A stretch of 64,000 nt of DNA from Prunus persica (GCF_000346465.2 NC_034016.1:10148842-10212841); one strand, 5' to 3'. Counted from the first letter of the stretch, positions 13,001-25,422 are shown. Program-made: numbers and translations. Notes: a model not told the origin generated them from the letters alone.

Positions 13001-13390
13001 GTTATAAGGTGCAACCACGAGTTAGAATGTTTGAGATTACCAACGCAGTATTATTGTTTTGAAAGTTTAGATGAATTTTATTAGCAGATTGATTTATTTG
13101 ATTATTGCGACATAAGACCAGAATATTATGATACTTAATTTGTTTGGATATAATTGAATGCATGCTGAACGATTTAGTTATATAAATGTTTGATAACAAG
13201 TGGAAAATTTGGAAAATGAGTAAATTACATGGGAAACTTTGCCAAATTTTCGGCAAAAGATAATCTTATTTTAAAAGTGGATTTTTAGTTAGAAGGGCAG
13301 TTTGGTCTTTCTGTCCAACATTAGCCAGGTGTCAGACGCTCACAGGGTTCGGCTCGGATTCCAAAGTGGAATTTGGGTTGGGTCCTATCA
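10071..13390 (+). mobile_element. Solo-LTR-like insertion, about 3.3 kb
   Basis: The segment starts TGTAACAACCCGATCC and ends CCTATCA, giving TG...CA termini. It interrupts the right TIR of the surrounding element exactly: flanks are TTGAG (10066-10070) and TTGAA (13391-13395), a 5-bp target duplication with one mismatch, and the uninterrupted left TIR has TTGAA there. No gag/pol frame is visible. The interior has short internal repeats, such as GAATTGACGG units near 12290-12370 and a degenerate unit with GCGAGGAATG and CGAGGATTGCGG near 12090-12260 and 12740. The size fits a very large Gypsy-type LTR left after LTR-LTR recombination; a non-coding retroelement (LARD) is the alternative. Confidence 0.65.
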
Positions 13391-13475
13391 TTGAATATGT
13401 ACTGGTAAATGTCCCTAAAATCAGGTATGAACTCGTAAATGACCCTATAGATTGGGGCGTTTTATGTAGTTTGTC

Positions 13476-13715
13476 CTTTTAACTAATAAGCCAATTTGAA
13501 ATAATGATAGGTCATCATATTTGATGTTGGTGATGGGGTGGTGAGGATGGGCATTAATGGTGGGGGGGGAGTGGTGGCAATGACCATGTAAAGTGGCGGC
13601 GGCAGAGGCAACGGAGTTGGTGGGGGTAGGGATGGCAGTGGCGGTGGCATCGGTGTTTGTTAAATGCCTTGGGACAAAGTTATATATATATATATTATTA
13701 TTTTCCCTTCTATCC
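13476..13715. other. G-rich GGT/GGC low-complexity stretch and short (TA)n
   Basis: Between two elements lies a degenerate GGT/GGC tract (about 13525-13660) followed by a (TA)n run at about 13680-13695. The - strand frame through it (Pro/Thr/His-rich) is low complexity and is not taken as a gene. Confidence 0.55.
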
Positions 13716-13719
13716 AAGG

Positions 13720-14660
13720 TCTAAAATATCGATGATATTGGAAATATCGGTAGTCCAAAAATATGGAAATTTCGATGGAAATATCAGGATATTATCGATA
13801 TCGATAAAAATTGAATAAAAACCACGGAAATTGTAAGAAAAACTTGGAAATTTTTATTGAAACTTTGGAGAATGTCAATTTAGTCAATTATCTATGAGTT
13901 TATCACAAAAAATTAGAAGGAAATGCATTGCATGATGGATTTAACTAATTTAAGTTGATTATACAGCAAGCGGGCAAACACTATGAGTGTAAAAAATATG
14001 TAATAATTAATGAAAAAAGATTAAATACACTGTAATCATTCATATATAATGATTTACTATAATATTTTACACTTTATACATTGCATAGTAAGATACATGA
14101 ATGACTTAGTACCACATAGAGTTCATACGAGGTTCAAATTTTTCACTATCTTCATCATCTCTATGTGTAGAGTAAGTGTATTGTGAAGAGTAGTCATCAA
14201 ATGATAAATCCCCAAAATAGTGTTGCATGTAATTGTTAACATACCACCCATATAAATATAAATATTTTAGCATATTATCACAAAATCATAAGTGATATGG
14301 TGTTTAAGGTGTTGGAGGAGTAAAATGGGAGATGGTTCATATCCCCTTTGTGCTTTTTTCTCCCCTTTTTCCCTTATTTTATTTTATTTTTTTTAATAAC
14401 TTTTTTTTTCCTTCACATCGATATTTTCGATATTTTCGATATTTTAGCGATATTACATCGATATTTTGACAAAATATTGCTGAAATGTGAGCGAAATTAT
14501 CGACATCGATATTTTCCGATATTATCGTCGATATTGTCGATATTGTCGATATTTATACGATATGTACATGGATATGTTCCGAAATATCCGTGATTCAAAA
14601 AAACTGAAATATCATCGATATTTCCTCGATATTATCGATATTTCAGACTATGCTTCTATC
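13720..14660. mobile_element. Element with inverted CGATATTTC-rich ends
   Basis: The left 110 bp (about 13720-13830) and right 250 bp (about 14410-14660) carry many copies of ATATCGAT and its neighbours CGATATTTTC / GGAAATATCG in opposite arrangement, so the ends can fold together. The DNA between is unique and holds a short transposase-like remnant on the - strand (14107-14253). Dense subterminal motifs of this kind are typical of DNA transposons. Exact termini and a target duplication were not found. Confidence 0.5.
14107..14253 (-). pseudogene. Possible transposase C-terminal remnant (hAT-like, tentative)
   Basis: A 48-codon open stretch on the - strand ends ...HRDDEDSEKFEPRMNSMWY then TAA at 14107-14109. 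It has an acidic patch before a final Trp-Tyr, resembling the tails of plant hAT-like transposase proteins as I recall them. There is no start codon or upstream domain. It lies between the CGATAT-rich inverted ends. Family assignment is a weak inference. Confidence 0.35.
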
Positions 14661-15135
14661 TCATATCTTCCGTGAAGGTAATAATATGGTGCTGCTTTTG
14701 CTTCTCATCCATCGCATCTCATTGCCATCTCCATAACATGAGTCAATCGGGTCATACGAGCTGCCCCGCTAAGCCCATTTCTTTAAAGAATTTTTACATA
14801 ATAATATAATGTAAGGGGTGATTGCAAAGTAGACCTAACCCATATTCATAGGACATGACACTTTAATGACACGCCCAAATTCGTTAGGATTTTTCCTTTC
14901 CTTCTTTCCAACAATTTTATTTTATTTTATAAATATAAGTGATAGTCTAAACTACACGGGAATGAGATTTTCTCACACACACACTACCAGTCCTATGTCT
15001 TGGAGGCCCTAAGCAAACAACTTAAATAGGCATTTCTACTTTATGTTAATATTTATGAGATTTTTTTCAGTAAGTTAAACAAAAGTTTTTTTCTTCTAAT
15101 TTATTTATGTTATAAGTGGGCTTTTATTGAGTTTC
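14661..15135. other. AT-rich intergenic DNA, no gene seen
   Basis: No convincing frame, RNA gene or repeat. The last part (about 15105-15135) is the left flank of the Copia insertion; a related copy of this flank lies just beyond the element at about 19300-19330. Confidence 0.5.
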
Positions 15136-15380
15136 TGTTATAAATCCATACGTTATGGGTTTATAGATTATGGATGCCCACCATAATAGCCATTATTAAC
15201 CTATCATAATACCCATCATTATATATTTGTAACCTACCAATTATGGGTGGTAAATGATTTAGGCCTCTCTACTCCTATAAATAGTGCACCAAATATGAAT
15301 GGAATACAAGTTGATTTGAGCAAATTATACTGTTTTTCTCTTCCTCTTATTTCTCCTACAAATTCCCTAGTTTCACAACA
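15136..15380 (+). repeat. 5' LTR of the Copia element
   Basis: Begins TGTTATAAATCC and ends TTTCACAACA; followed by CGTTATCAGCACGA, the likely primer-binding region. Aligns along its full length with 18987-19233. Confidence 0.93.
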
Positions 15381-15485
15381 CGTTATCAGCACGAAAACTC
15401 TTGGCATGGAAACAATCATGGACGCTCTCGTTTTGGGAGAAATGACAAAGATATTTGTCTTGCGGACTACGCACACAATTCTTTG

Positions 15486-18400
15486 AGATAAAAAATATTG
15501 ACAATTTACATTTATCAAAAGCAAAGGTAACTACCATACTAGGTTATGCAAACCTAATTGACGGCTCTAGAAGAGCTCAATTTTTTTTTACCCAATGGGA
15601 CTCAATTCTCCATTGATAATGCGTTGTACTCCTTGAGATCGAGAAGAAAGTTACTCAGTTTTAAAGACATTCGAATGAATGGATACAATATTGAAACTAG
15701 AAAGGATCACAATGTGGAGCATCTTTGCATTTCCACTAATATCAACAGCCAGAGGCGTATATTGGAAACACTTCCTACTTCTCTTCTAGGTTGTATTATA
15801 CAATCATCAAAGTAGTTGAAGTCCATGCTGTCATGAATTAGAAGTTCATTGACTCAACAACTTTCATGCTTTGGCATGATCGTCTTGGGCATCCTGGATC
15901 CACAATGATGCATAGGATTATTTCAAATTCAAACGGACATCCTTTAAAGCCTTACCATAGTACTTTGTCCATTGACCAGTCTTGCAAAGCTTGCTCCCAA
16001 GGGAAATTGATCATGAGACCATCTCAGTCAAAACTTGGTTTTGAATGTCCATCTTTCTTACAGAGAATTCAATGGGATATTTGTGGGCCAATTCACCCAT
16101 CTTGTGGACCATCTCATTATTTTATGATTTTAATTGATCAATCTACAAGATGGTCACACGTTTGCCCATTGTCAACTCGTAATGTTGCTTTTTCTAGGCT
16201 TCTTCTTAGATAATTAAATTATGAGCACAATTCCCTGATTATCCAATAAAGTCAATTCGACTTGATAATGCTGGTAAGTTTACCTCCCAAACTTTTGATG
16301 CCTATTGCATGTTACTTGGAATTGATGTTGAGCACCTAGTTCCCCATATCCATACTCAAAATGGTTTAGCATAAGCTTTTATTAAGCATCTCCAGCTTAT
16401 TGCTCGGACTTTGTTATTGAAGACACAGTTGCCAATTTCTTCTTGGGGACATGCAATTTTACATGGAGCATCTTTACTTCGCTTGATGCATGTTGCCTAC
16501 CATTGATTCACCCCTTTACAACTCCCCTTCATAAGACAACCCAATATATCACATTTAGTGTTTGATTGTGCCAACATGAGATACTTTTACTGCATGTTTT
16601 GCAAATTGTCACTATGATGAAACATTATACCTGCCGTTAAGTGGAGAAAAGACCATTCCTAAAGAACGGCGTGAATTGGGATAGAACATATCCATTATGT
16701 CTCATCTTGACCCTCGTACAACTCAAAGTGAACATGAAGTACGAAGTCCACCTTCAGCAAATTGCTAATGAAATGCCAGATGCATTCACTGATACAAGAA
16801 AAAGGACAAAATCACATATACCTACAGCAAATACACTAGCAATGATTGATATCCCAATTGGATTAACCAATGTTGTAGCAAATGAATCATCTACTGCAAG
16901 CCTGAAGCGAGGTAGACCCATTGGTTCGAAGGACTCAGCTCCTAGAAAGCGAAAATCGAAAGCATATTCCAAATCTAATGAAAATGCTTATGAAGATATT
17001 ATTGGGAAAGAGATTCACCTTGAACCTACAATTCATCCAGAGAATGAAAGTGTCATTCAAAAGACACAAGCCACTTAAGAGGAAAAGATACCTAATACAA
17101 ATATATGTAAATTTTGCATGCAATGATGAATTGTGTGACCGTAGTGAAATGATTATCAATGATATTTTTTCTTTCACAGTAGTTGCTGAAATTATAAAAG
17201 GTCATGAAGATATTGAACCATGATCTGTTAATGAATGCAAAGAGAGGTCTGATTGGCCAAAGTGGAAAGACGCAATCCAAGTTGAGTTGAATTCCTTGGG
17301 AAAACATGGTGTATTTGGACCTGTGGTTCAAACACCACAAGGTGTAAAACCTATGGAATATAAATGGGTATTCACAAGAAAGCATAATGAGAAAAATGAG
17401 ATTGCAAGGTATAAGGCACGAATCGTTGCACAAGACTTTTCTCAAAGGCCTAGGATTGATTATGAAGAAACATATTCTCTTGTTATGGATACAATTATGT
17501 TTAGTTATTTAATAAGTCTTGCAGTTTCAGAAAACTTGACATGCATCTTATGGACGTCGTTACTGCATACATATATGGGGAGTTAGATGCTAATATTTAT
17601 ATGAAAGTCCCAGAAGGACTCAAGTTGGCAGAATCAAACACTAAATCACATAACATGTACTCCATTAAGTTGAGACGTTCACTATATGGGTTGAAACAAT
17701 TTGGACGAATGTGGTATAACCGTCTTGGTGAATATTTGATTAAGGAAGGTTACATCAATGATCCCATATGCCCTTGTGTTTTTATAAAGAAATCAAATTA
17801 TAGATTTGCAATCGTAGCAATGTATGTGGACGACATGAACTTAATTGGAACTTCTGAAGAGATCATTAAAACTGCTGAATATTTAAAGTGTGAATTTAAG
17901 ATGAAAGACCTTGGAAAAACTAAATATTGGTATTCTTGTCCATCAATTAGCTTACACTGAAATTTTTTTGAAGCGATTTATATGGATAATGCCCACTCAT
18001 TGAGCACTCCAATGGTAGTTTGTCCATTAGACACAAATAAAGATCCATTTCATTCTAAAGAGGGTGATGAAATGATACTTGGTCCAGAAGTACCATATCT
18101 TAGTGCGCTTGGTGCTTTATTATATTTAGCCCAATGTACTAGGCCAGATATTGCATTTCCAGTAAATTTATTAGCCAGATATAGCTCGGCTCCAACACAT
18201 AGACACTGGAATAGTATAAAGCATATCTTGCGTTACCTTCGCGGAACAACTGATATGGGCCTATTTTATTCAAACGAACCTTCCAACAGTCCAAATCCTG
18301 TTAGATACGCAGATTCTGGGTATCTCTCTAATCCATATAAGGGTCGCTCCCAAACTGGTTATGTTTTCTTGTGGAAAAACAACGATCTCATAGCGATCTA

Positions 18401-18780
18401 CCAAAAAAACTTTGGTTGCTACCTCTTCTAATTATGCAGAAATTCTTGCGCTCCATGAGGCCAATAGAGAATGTGTTTGGTTAAGATCCCTAGTTCATCA
18501 TATTCGGAAAACATGTGATCTTTCTTCACCAACAAAAGCTCCGACAATTATGTATGAAGATAATGCTGCTTCTATAGCTCAAATTAAAGAAGGGTCTATC
18601 AAGGGTGACAGAACCAAACATATACCACCAAAATTCTTTTACCCACATGAGCTTCAGAAGAATCAAGAGATTGAAGTCAAACAAATTCGTTCCCAAGATA
18701 ACCTAGCAGTCCTCTTCACAAAGCTCTTCCAATGTCTATATTTAAGAAGTTTGTATATGGTTTCGGGATGTGACAATTTT
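15486..18780 (+). pseudogene. Copia pol remnant: protease end, integrase, reverse transcriptase, RNase H
   Basis: Pieces in order: a pre-integrase segment with LPNGTQFSIDNALYSLRSRR (15558-15815); the integrase zinc-binding and early core with LWHDRLGHPG and CKACSQGK (15866-16213); reverse transcriptase with KWVFTRKHNE and ARIVAQDFSQRP (17287 on), DVVTAYIYGEL, SLYGLKQFGRMWY and the catalytic YVDDM at about 17825; and RNase H / C-terminus with ADSGYLSNPYKGRSQTGYV and EDNAASIAQIKEG (17982-18780). These lie in different frames with stops and shifts between them, and the integrase catalytic core 16220-16640 is eroded. No intact polyprotein remains. Confidence 0.9.
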
Positions 18781-18986
18781 TCAAGCAATCATACTGTTGA
18801 AGATCAGGGGGAGATATCAATCGAGGAAACTCCTCAGTTTTACTACATTGGATGTATGTGCAATGTACTCTTTTTTCCTTCGATCAGGTTTTTATCAAAT
18901 GTGGTTTTTCCTGACAAGGTTTTTAACAAGGCAACATTTAACACGTCCAATATGATGTCATTGTATGGTGGACATCCAAGCGGGAG

Positions 18987-19233
18987 TGTTATAAATCCAT
19001 ATGTTATGGGATTATAGGTTATGGATGCCCACCATAATAGTCACTATTAACCTATCATAATACCCATCATTATATATTTGTAACCTACCAATTATAGGTG
19101 GTAAATGATTTAGGCCTCTCTACCCCTATAAATAGTAGAACCAAATATGAATGGAATACAAGGTAATTTGAGAAAATTATACTATCTTTTTCTTTCTCTG
19201 ATTTCTCTCTACAAATTCTCTAGTTTTACAACA
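18987..19233 (+). repeat. 3' LTR of the Copia element
   Basis: Begins TGTTATAAATCC directly after the purine-rich AAGCGGGAG (likely polypurine tract) and ends TTTTACAACA, followed by the GTTTC target duplication. Confidence 0.93.
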
Positions 19234-19238
19234 GTTTC

Positions 19239-20580
19239 CTCTTTTTAGTTTTGAATTGAGTAATTGGGCAAGCTTGTTTTTATTTATTATTTATTTATTT
19301 ATGAGTGGGCCTTTATTGAGTTTCCACTTTTTAATTTTGAATTGAATGGTTGGGTAAATGATTTTGTTATTTACAATAATTGGTTTGGCCCTAACATAGT
19401 ATTTATATAATATATATATTTTTAAAAATAAATAGGTATGTATATATAGGGGTTTATACAAATTAGGGGCCCTCCCAATTTAGGGGCCATAGGCTGCTTT
19501 GCCTGCTTGTGCTCAAGGCCTCCACCAAGATGCTTTGTGGGTTCGAACCTGAGGTCATCGGTCTGCAAGTCAAGGCCCTTTTCTACTAAGCAAACTGCGT
19601 TAGCTTCTTCCCAACAATCTTAATGATCATGTATGTATTGAGCTATTATTGATTGAAAAATTACATTTTTCTGAATGCTTAATGATTATTTAGTGACATA
19701 TTGTTCAATGGACTCCAATGGATTTCTAGGACTCCAATTCTCTTTCATTTTAGTGGACATGATGCCTTAAGGAAAACTTTCTTTCAATGTATGATAACTA
19801 TCTTTATGGGAGGCTATGTGTGAGTGGTTGGGTTTCAAATTGTGTTTCTCTCTTCTTCTATAGAGCTTGGGATTCATATATGTCAAGTCCTCTCATTCAG
19901 GTTAGGATTTCAATTTACCCGATTGTAACTTAAGCACTTTGTTATCAATCTTCCAGATCTATCTCACGACTTGTAATGCATACCACAATATAAGCCAGCA
20001 TTTAGGTGTTTGCAAAACAGAATTTCATGTTAAGTAATTATGTACACTCATAGACTTGAGAAAAGATAGGTGTTGAAGGGTGCTTCTGGGTAGTTAGCGT
20101 AGGACCTTGGCATGCCGATGACCAGAGCTTCTTCCGAGTCGATATGGAGTTCAGTGGTCCCATCTTTACAAGAATGATCACCCAAGAGGTACTGGTGTGG
20201 CACCAGCCAAATCCTCATAGAGAGTGTTTAAGAGAGAAAGAAAATGAGAAGAGCTTCTGAGTGATAAGAGTTATTATACTAGTCTAAGTCTAGGTGTCTT
20301 AGTATAGGTGAAGCGTATTCTTAGAGAGCTTGACGGAGCAGGTTCCCTTGATTTAAGGGAGGAGGGGTGTCTAGCCATGTTGTCATAATGAAGAGCAGTA
20401 GTCCTTAAGCATGGCTAGATCATCTGATTATAGGGAGGACCAACCAAACAGTGGGACATAGCTGAGATTAGGAATGCATTTAATTCCAGCCAGGGTGTGA
20501 CAAATTGTCCAAGTGCATGGGTTTAAAGGAATTAATGACATATAACCAAGTCCCAACTGGGCCTCGTTTGAGAATTTTTT
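19239..20580. other. Intergenic DNA, no gene seen
   Basis: Both strands lack a convincing coding frame. A flank copy of the Copia target site (ATTGAGTTTCC, near 19315) shows that the element landed in one unit of a short local duplication. A GGTTCGAACC motif near 19545 looks like a tRNA B box but has no matching A box or acceptor stem. Confidence 0.45.
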
Positions 20581-20584
20581 TTTT

Positions 20585-23250
20585 TGTTGCCAAAAATCGG
20601 TATCACTTTAAAATTAAGCAGTTTAAGGTATTTGGTAAGAATAAAATATGCTGATTATTTTAAAAAGCAATGGACTCCTGATAGCAGCTTTTAAAAGCAG
20701 CCTATAGGTTGCTTTTGAAAGCTACTAATTTAACAAGAAGCAGAGAATAGCCTTTATTGAATTTTTTTCAATTCCCATAATACCATCATTAATTTTTTTT
20801 AAATGACATCATCTACTTCCTCCACCACCATCACCACCTCACCTCCACAACTCAATCACCACCACCACCTCCACCTCCACCACTATCACTACCACCACTG
20901 CCATCACTACCCACCACCTCCATCTGCACTACATCCACCACCACCACCTTCATTACCACTACCACTACCACTACCACTACCACCACCTCCACTACCATCA
21001 GTACCACCACCTCCTCCACCACCCACATAAGGAAACCTTAGGATATTTTAGATTCATTAAGCCACAAAGATGAGATTACACTTAATCTCTAGGCAACAGA
21101 AGCAAAGATTAAAACTTTGAGCTTAAAAATAAAATCTAACCTAAGTATCTTTAGGCCTAAAGGGATTAAAGCACTTAGATACCTTTACAAACTACTAGAG
21201 AGAGAGTAGAGAATTATTTATACCTTTGTAGTACTACCTTGAGCAAAGCTCAAGGTTGATCACCCATGGAGGGCCTTCACCAAATGATTCTCCAAAAGAA
21301 AGCCACCCAAATATTTGGCCTGTAACTTCATACACACCAAATGAAGAGGATGGAGGAGGAGATGAAGGACCACAAGGAGGTGGAGGTGTTAATACCTCTT
21401 CTTGTATGGCCGGCCATGGTGGAGGGGAGGGAGGAGCATGGTGTAGCCTCCTTAACCTCCCATCATCCAAAACCCTAAGATGACTCAATCTCATAGCTAT
21501 GTATTTATGGGCAATAACATTTTAAGTTGGGTCACCCATGACCTATATTCAACTTAAAATGACCCATGTGTGTCACATAAATGGGTCAAACCCATTAGCT
21601 TCACCATATGGACGAAATTGCCTTCTTATTGGGCCTTTTGGGCCTTTGTGGTTATGTTGACACATTCAACTTATGCCACATGCCCAATGGGCTTTGAGCC
21701 TCTAAAACTAATTTTAGGCTCAATACAATTCTCGAGCCTTGATTAATTAATTAATCTCTATTAACTAATTAATCATTGCTCATCATCTCTTAATTAATTT
21801 TCCATCTCTTACCTTTATGGGTGCATGATCTGTTAGGTTCTAATCGGCGAGGCAATGGGCGATTCAGACTTTTCCTTAATTGATTGTGATTTAAAATCCC
21901 TTTTTTAATTCTCCCTATTATGAGGACCCATTTATGACATGTCCTCAGGGCTTCCACAAACCGTGAGTGATGTCTAGCAACATGTCACGGTTACTCAAGC
22001 CAATATAGAATAAGATGGAAAACCTATTCAGCTGGAATTACGATGTAATACGGTCATTCTCTAACTTATTGCTCTTGGTCACATCATTAGGGTACCAAAA
22101 ACATGTCAAGCCTAATGTGAACTCCAAGCTTATATGACTCATACAAGTATGATTAGAATCACCATTCTGAATCATACCTAGTGTTTCGGCCGAAGACTCC
22201 CGAATCATATCGTCAGAGCATTCTCCATCTTTACTGAAGGTAGAGATCCCTTGTTGTACACTCACCTGCCTCCATGGATTGATCATGAACCCGAACTATA
22301 CCATAGAGTCATGTCCTTGAGATAACCCAACTATTTAGTATAATTCAAGATCCACAATGTTTTCACAAGACAACTGTGGTGTCTCAAATCGAGGAATAAT
22401 TTTACATTATTGCAACTATGGAGATCTTGTTGACATGTAAGTAAAACTTCCATACAAGATCTCTCGGTTGATCGCGTTCAGTGAATTCACTATCTAATGA
22501 ACACTTATACACTTATCTTAGTATCTCTACACAAATAACTTGAGACTAGTCATCCTCCCAATTAAGTAGATACAATGTATACTGATCTTTACGGATTGTC
22601 AGTGCCTAGTTAAACGATCCTATGCTTAGGAATTGTTTAGGGTGTGAGTTATAGGGAAAAGTCTCATGGACCTAACTTATTTAGATCGCTTTTTGCATCT
22701 CACCGCCCATGGACTTGTCGTTTAGGTAAATAACTATTAATGAGACTATAACCTAAATCAACATAATTGCCCTTATCATTTATCGTAAAAGGTAATGAAA
22801 TATCTTTAAAGTTACATCACATGTTTGGCTTTATGGCATATTTCCAACACCCACAACCGCCACCACCACCACAACCACAACCACCAAATCCACCTCCACC
22901 TATACCACCACTACTACCACCAACTCCACTACCATCACTACGACGACGACCACCACCACCACCACCACACCGCCATTACCACATAGTTAGCAAATAACAC
23001 TTTCAATATCATGTCCATTTTAGTCATTATCAACTGTTACAATAGTTTTATATTAAAATTTACCAACAACATCATGTCCATTTTAGTCATTATTTATAGT
23101 TACAACAGTTTTATATTAAAATTTACCAAATGGCTTCGACATTGCTTTTTATACTAACAGCACTTTAAAAATATTGTTTACCAAACATGAAATTGCTTTA
23201 CTTTACAACTCATTATTTTCAAAGCAAGCAGCTCTTTTAAAAAGTGACAA
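20585..23250. mobile_element. TIR element with CCA-rich interior, split by a solo LTR
   Basis: About 20600-20720 and the complement of about 23120-23240 share an imperfect match (a TTTGGTAA block, AAAAAGCAATG, GCAGCTTTTAAAA-like blocks), suggesting terminal inverted repeats. The interior is a degenerate (CCA/CCT)n tract at 20815-21026 and 22850-22985, now separated by a 1.8 kb insertion. There is no transposase frame, so it would be non-autonomous. The His/Pro-rich frames in it are artefacts of the CCA repeat. Boundaries are approximate. Confidence 0.45.
21027..22849 (-). mobile_element. Solo-LTR-like insertion in a CCA-repeat tract
   Basis: Read on the - strand the segment begins TGTTGGAAATATGCC (from 22849), a familiar plant LTR start. 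On the + strand it ends ...TTTCCAACA, immediately followed by CCCAC (22850-22854). The other boundary is preceded by CCCAC (21022-21026), giving a perfect 5-bp target duplication inside the CCA-rich tract. The distal end reads CCTTAT on the - strand rather than ...CA, so that terminus has changed or is misplaced by a few bases. No coding capacity is visible. It was found by noticing that the two CCA tracts become one when it is removed. Confidence 0.6.
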
Positions 23251-24471
23251 CAATCGCTTACTGGCCTAGGGAATGTTGGGCCTCGCCAAAGAAGGTTCAT
23301 GTTGGTTTTGCCAAGTGTTTTGGTCGGTTGTTTATGCTAACTTGATCATAAAGGGTGCAACTAGTGAGTTAAAACATCGGGTCGATCATCAACTTGGTCA
23401 GGTATGATGGGACTAGGTGGCGAGGTCTTTGCTGAAGTGTTATCTATGTGGCATCATGCTAATGGTCAATTGGCTCGGATAAGATTATGTCTCAAACAAT
23501 AGGGGTAAAATTTACAAGTTAATCCAAACTATGGCCTCTTGTCGGACAATGTGACATAGTTTGAATCACATGTTTAATTAAGAATTTATTTCATTGATTA
23601 TGTGTATAGGTTTTTCATGAGTTTGTGTATGAGTTTGTAGAGTCTTATAAGTTCACGTACCAATTTGAAATGATGTAAAATTTAGGAAGGTTTTGATGCA
23701 ATAAACTCTTAATAAAAATTACATAATGACCCAAAACATATTGTAAGAAGTTTGACAAAAATGAGAAAAGAATATGTGTAAGAAAAGAAAACGACCCTAA
23801 TCACCTCAATTGATGTGTATGTTCTCTTTTCCACTCCACCAAATAAAAACTTACGTGTGTGTATGTATATATAGGAATATTATTGTAGTGATATTTCAAG
23901 TTAATAACACATTATTCTTCGTTTTAATTAATTTTTTTATATGATCGTGTGTTATTGACTTGAGATATCATTATATTTCTCCGTTGCATTACCTCCATTG
24001 AGTGATTGAGTGATTGAGATGATGTCCATCAATTAAGCATTAGCTAATATCCCAATTAAAAACACTAAATTTGTAGCTGAAGATGTGAACAGTGAATTCT
24101 TCACATCCCGAGAATTTGAACGGTAGAGAGCATGGCATGGTACGAGGGTACAACCATGCCATCATTCTTGCTCTGTCATACGACATGACTCTCTGTACGG
24201 AAAAGCAAACCTCACCCACATTAACTAATAAAAATAAAATAAAAACAAACGAAATAATAATTTCGCTATATTAGTTAGGCAAGAGACCAACCACACAGAC
24301 ACAGCCAGTCCACTACCGTCCATTTTCCATTAAATTCCCTTCACCTTTTTAAAATAAGAAAAAGTAAATAAATATCATCTGAGGGAGATACATAGATATT
24401 GCAGAGATGAGAGAACCTTTTGTTTGGCCTCAAAAGGAATCTTAACTTTTCTTGAACTAGGTCACTCTCTC

Positions 24472-24512
<41 letters not shown>

Positions 24513-25101
24513 ATCATTGGTGACTTTCTTTCTATCTGGCTCTTGTGGGAAAGTGTCAACGGCACTAAATACGACGTATGTAAAGAAAAGAGGTAAAGAA
24601 TATTTGAAATGAAATCAGAAGCAAAAATATATAAACGTTTTCTGAGAATCTCACTGGAATTTGCAGACACAATGAGTTAATTGGATTGGTAGAGATACAT
24701 ATCAGTTGCTAGGGTTGTTTTTCTCCTTCTGTTTTCCTATTGGGTTTTCTAAGATTTTCTTCTTTGAATCTAGCTAGGGTTAGTTTTGAAAGGTGCAAGC
24801 TGGCTCTAACACCACTTTAATCTTTTTTATGTTCTTTTTTTTGCTCTTACCGAAAACCTATGATCTTTGTTCTTCTCTCTCCAGATACCATTTTTTCCCA
24901 CTCTGTAGATTTCCATTTACAGAAGTACGACGCTGTCTCCACCACAATACCAATTATCCCTCAAGCTTTGATTGATTTGATTTGCTCTAAATAGTATTTT
25001 ATTTATTTATTTATTTGTATATTTGTTTGTTTTTTCTTTCTATTTCTGGGTTTAGGTAAGTACTATTTGATTTTTTATTTATTTCTGGTTCTTTTGTTTC
25101 T

Positions 25102-25134
<33 letters not shown>

Positions 25135-25422
25135 TCCCATATGTCCAGAAACTCACTTCCTCTTTCTAGTTTTGTTCAAATGGTTTGATTTATATGATGG
25201 GGTATCTTTAATTTCCCTTTTTTCATTCCACATTTACTCAGAATAATCGACCCTCTCTAGATTTAGTTGGATCTGAAACTTCATTAATTTTATTATGTAG
25301 TCTCTCTCTCTCTCTCTCTCTCTCTATGTGTGTGTGTATATATATATATATAGTTTGTGTATGACCGTTTGATAATGAAGTGATTTTATGTGAAGGGGTT
25401 TCTGCATTTTCCTTGTAATTAA
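23251..25422. promoter_or_regulatory. Intergenic and upstream region of the MADS-box gene with CT-rich leader
   Basis: No gene is seen at 23251-24300. From about 24350 to the ATG at 25423 the DNA becomes pyrimidine-rich, with (CT)n runs at about 24464-24507, 25104-25127 and 25300-25325, followed by (TG)n/(TA)n to about 25352. This fits a promoter and 5' leader. A donor-like GGGTTTAGGTAAGT at about 25050-25062 hints at a 5'-UTR intron. I could not fix a TATA box or a transcription start. Confidence 0.4.

Larger units (their letters stand above)
8320..13475. mobile_element. Pack-MULE-like long-TIR element, split by a nested LTR
   Basis: The left end, about 8320-8480, is an inverted copy of the right end, which is now in two pieces: 13391-13475 (outer part) and about 9995-10070 (inner part). 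Matching blocks include AAATTACATAAAACCCCCC versus its complement near 13455-13475, and CTCTCCATTGGCCAAACTGT versus its complement near 10025-10040. The TIR is about 160 bp with scattered mismatches, the size and style of Mutator-like elements. No transposase is visible between the ends; instead there is a copied host-gene fragment (9079-9331, - strand) with a (GA)n-bearing 5' leader. I could not identify a 9-bp target duplication. Without the nested insertion the element would be about 1.8 kb. Confidence 0.72.
15136..19233 (+). mobile_element. Ty1/Copia LTR retrotransposon, internally deleted, with target duplication
   Basis: LTRs are 15136-15380 and 18987-19233, both TG...CA, about 246 bp, with scattered substitutions between them. 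GTTTC at 15131-15135 and 19234-19238 is a perfect 5-bp target-site duplication. Each LTR has a TATA box (CTATAAATAG, near 15275 and 19121). The interior is only 3.6 kb: it starts in what looks like the end of the protease region, so gag and most of protease are missing, then runs integrase, reverse transcriptase and RNase H in Copia order. Divergence between LTRs and broken frames say it is not recent and cannot move by itself. Confidence 0.93.

Noticed and set aside
19480..19610. tRNA-like GGGTTCGAACC motif
   Set aside because: No A box at the right distance and no acceptor, D or anticodon stem can be formed.
20803..21030. His/Pro-rich open frames in CCA repeats (also 22767-22997)
   Set aside because: Simple-repeat translation; the tract is non-coding and split by an LTR insertion.
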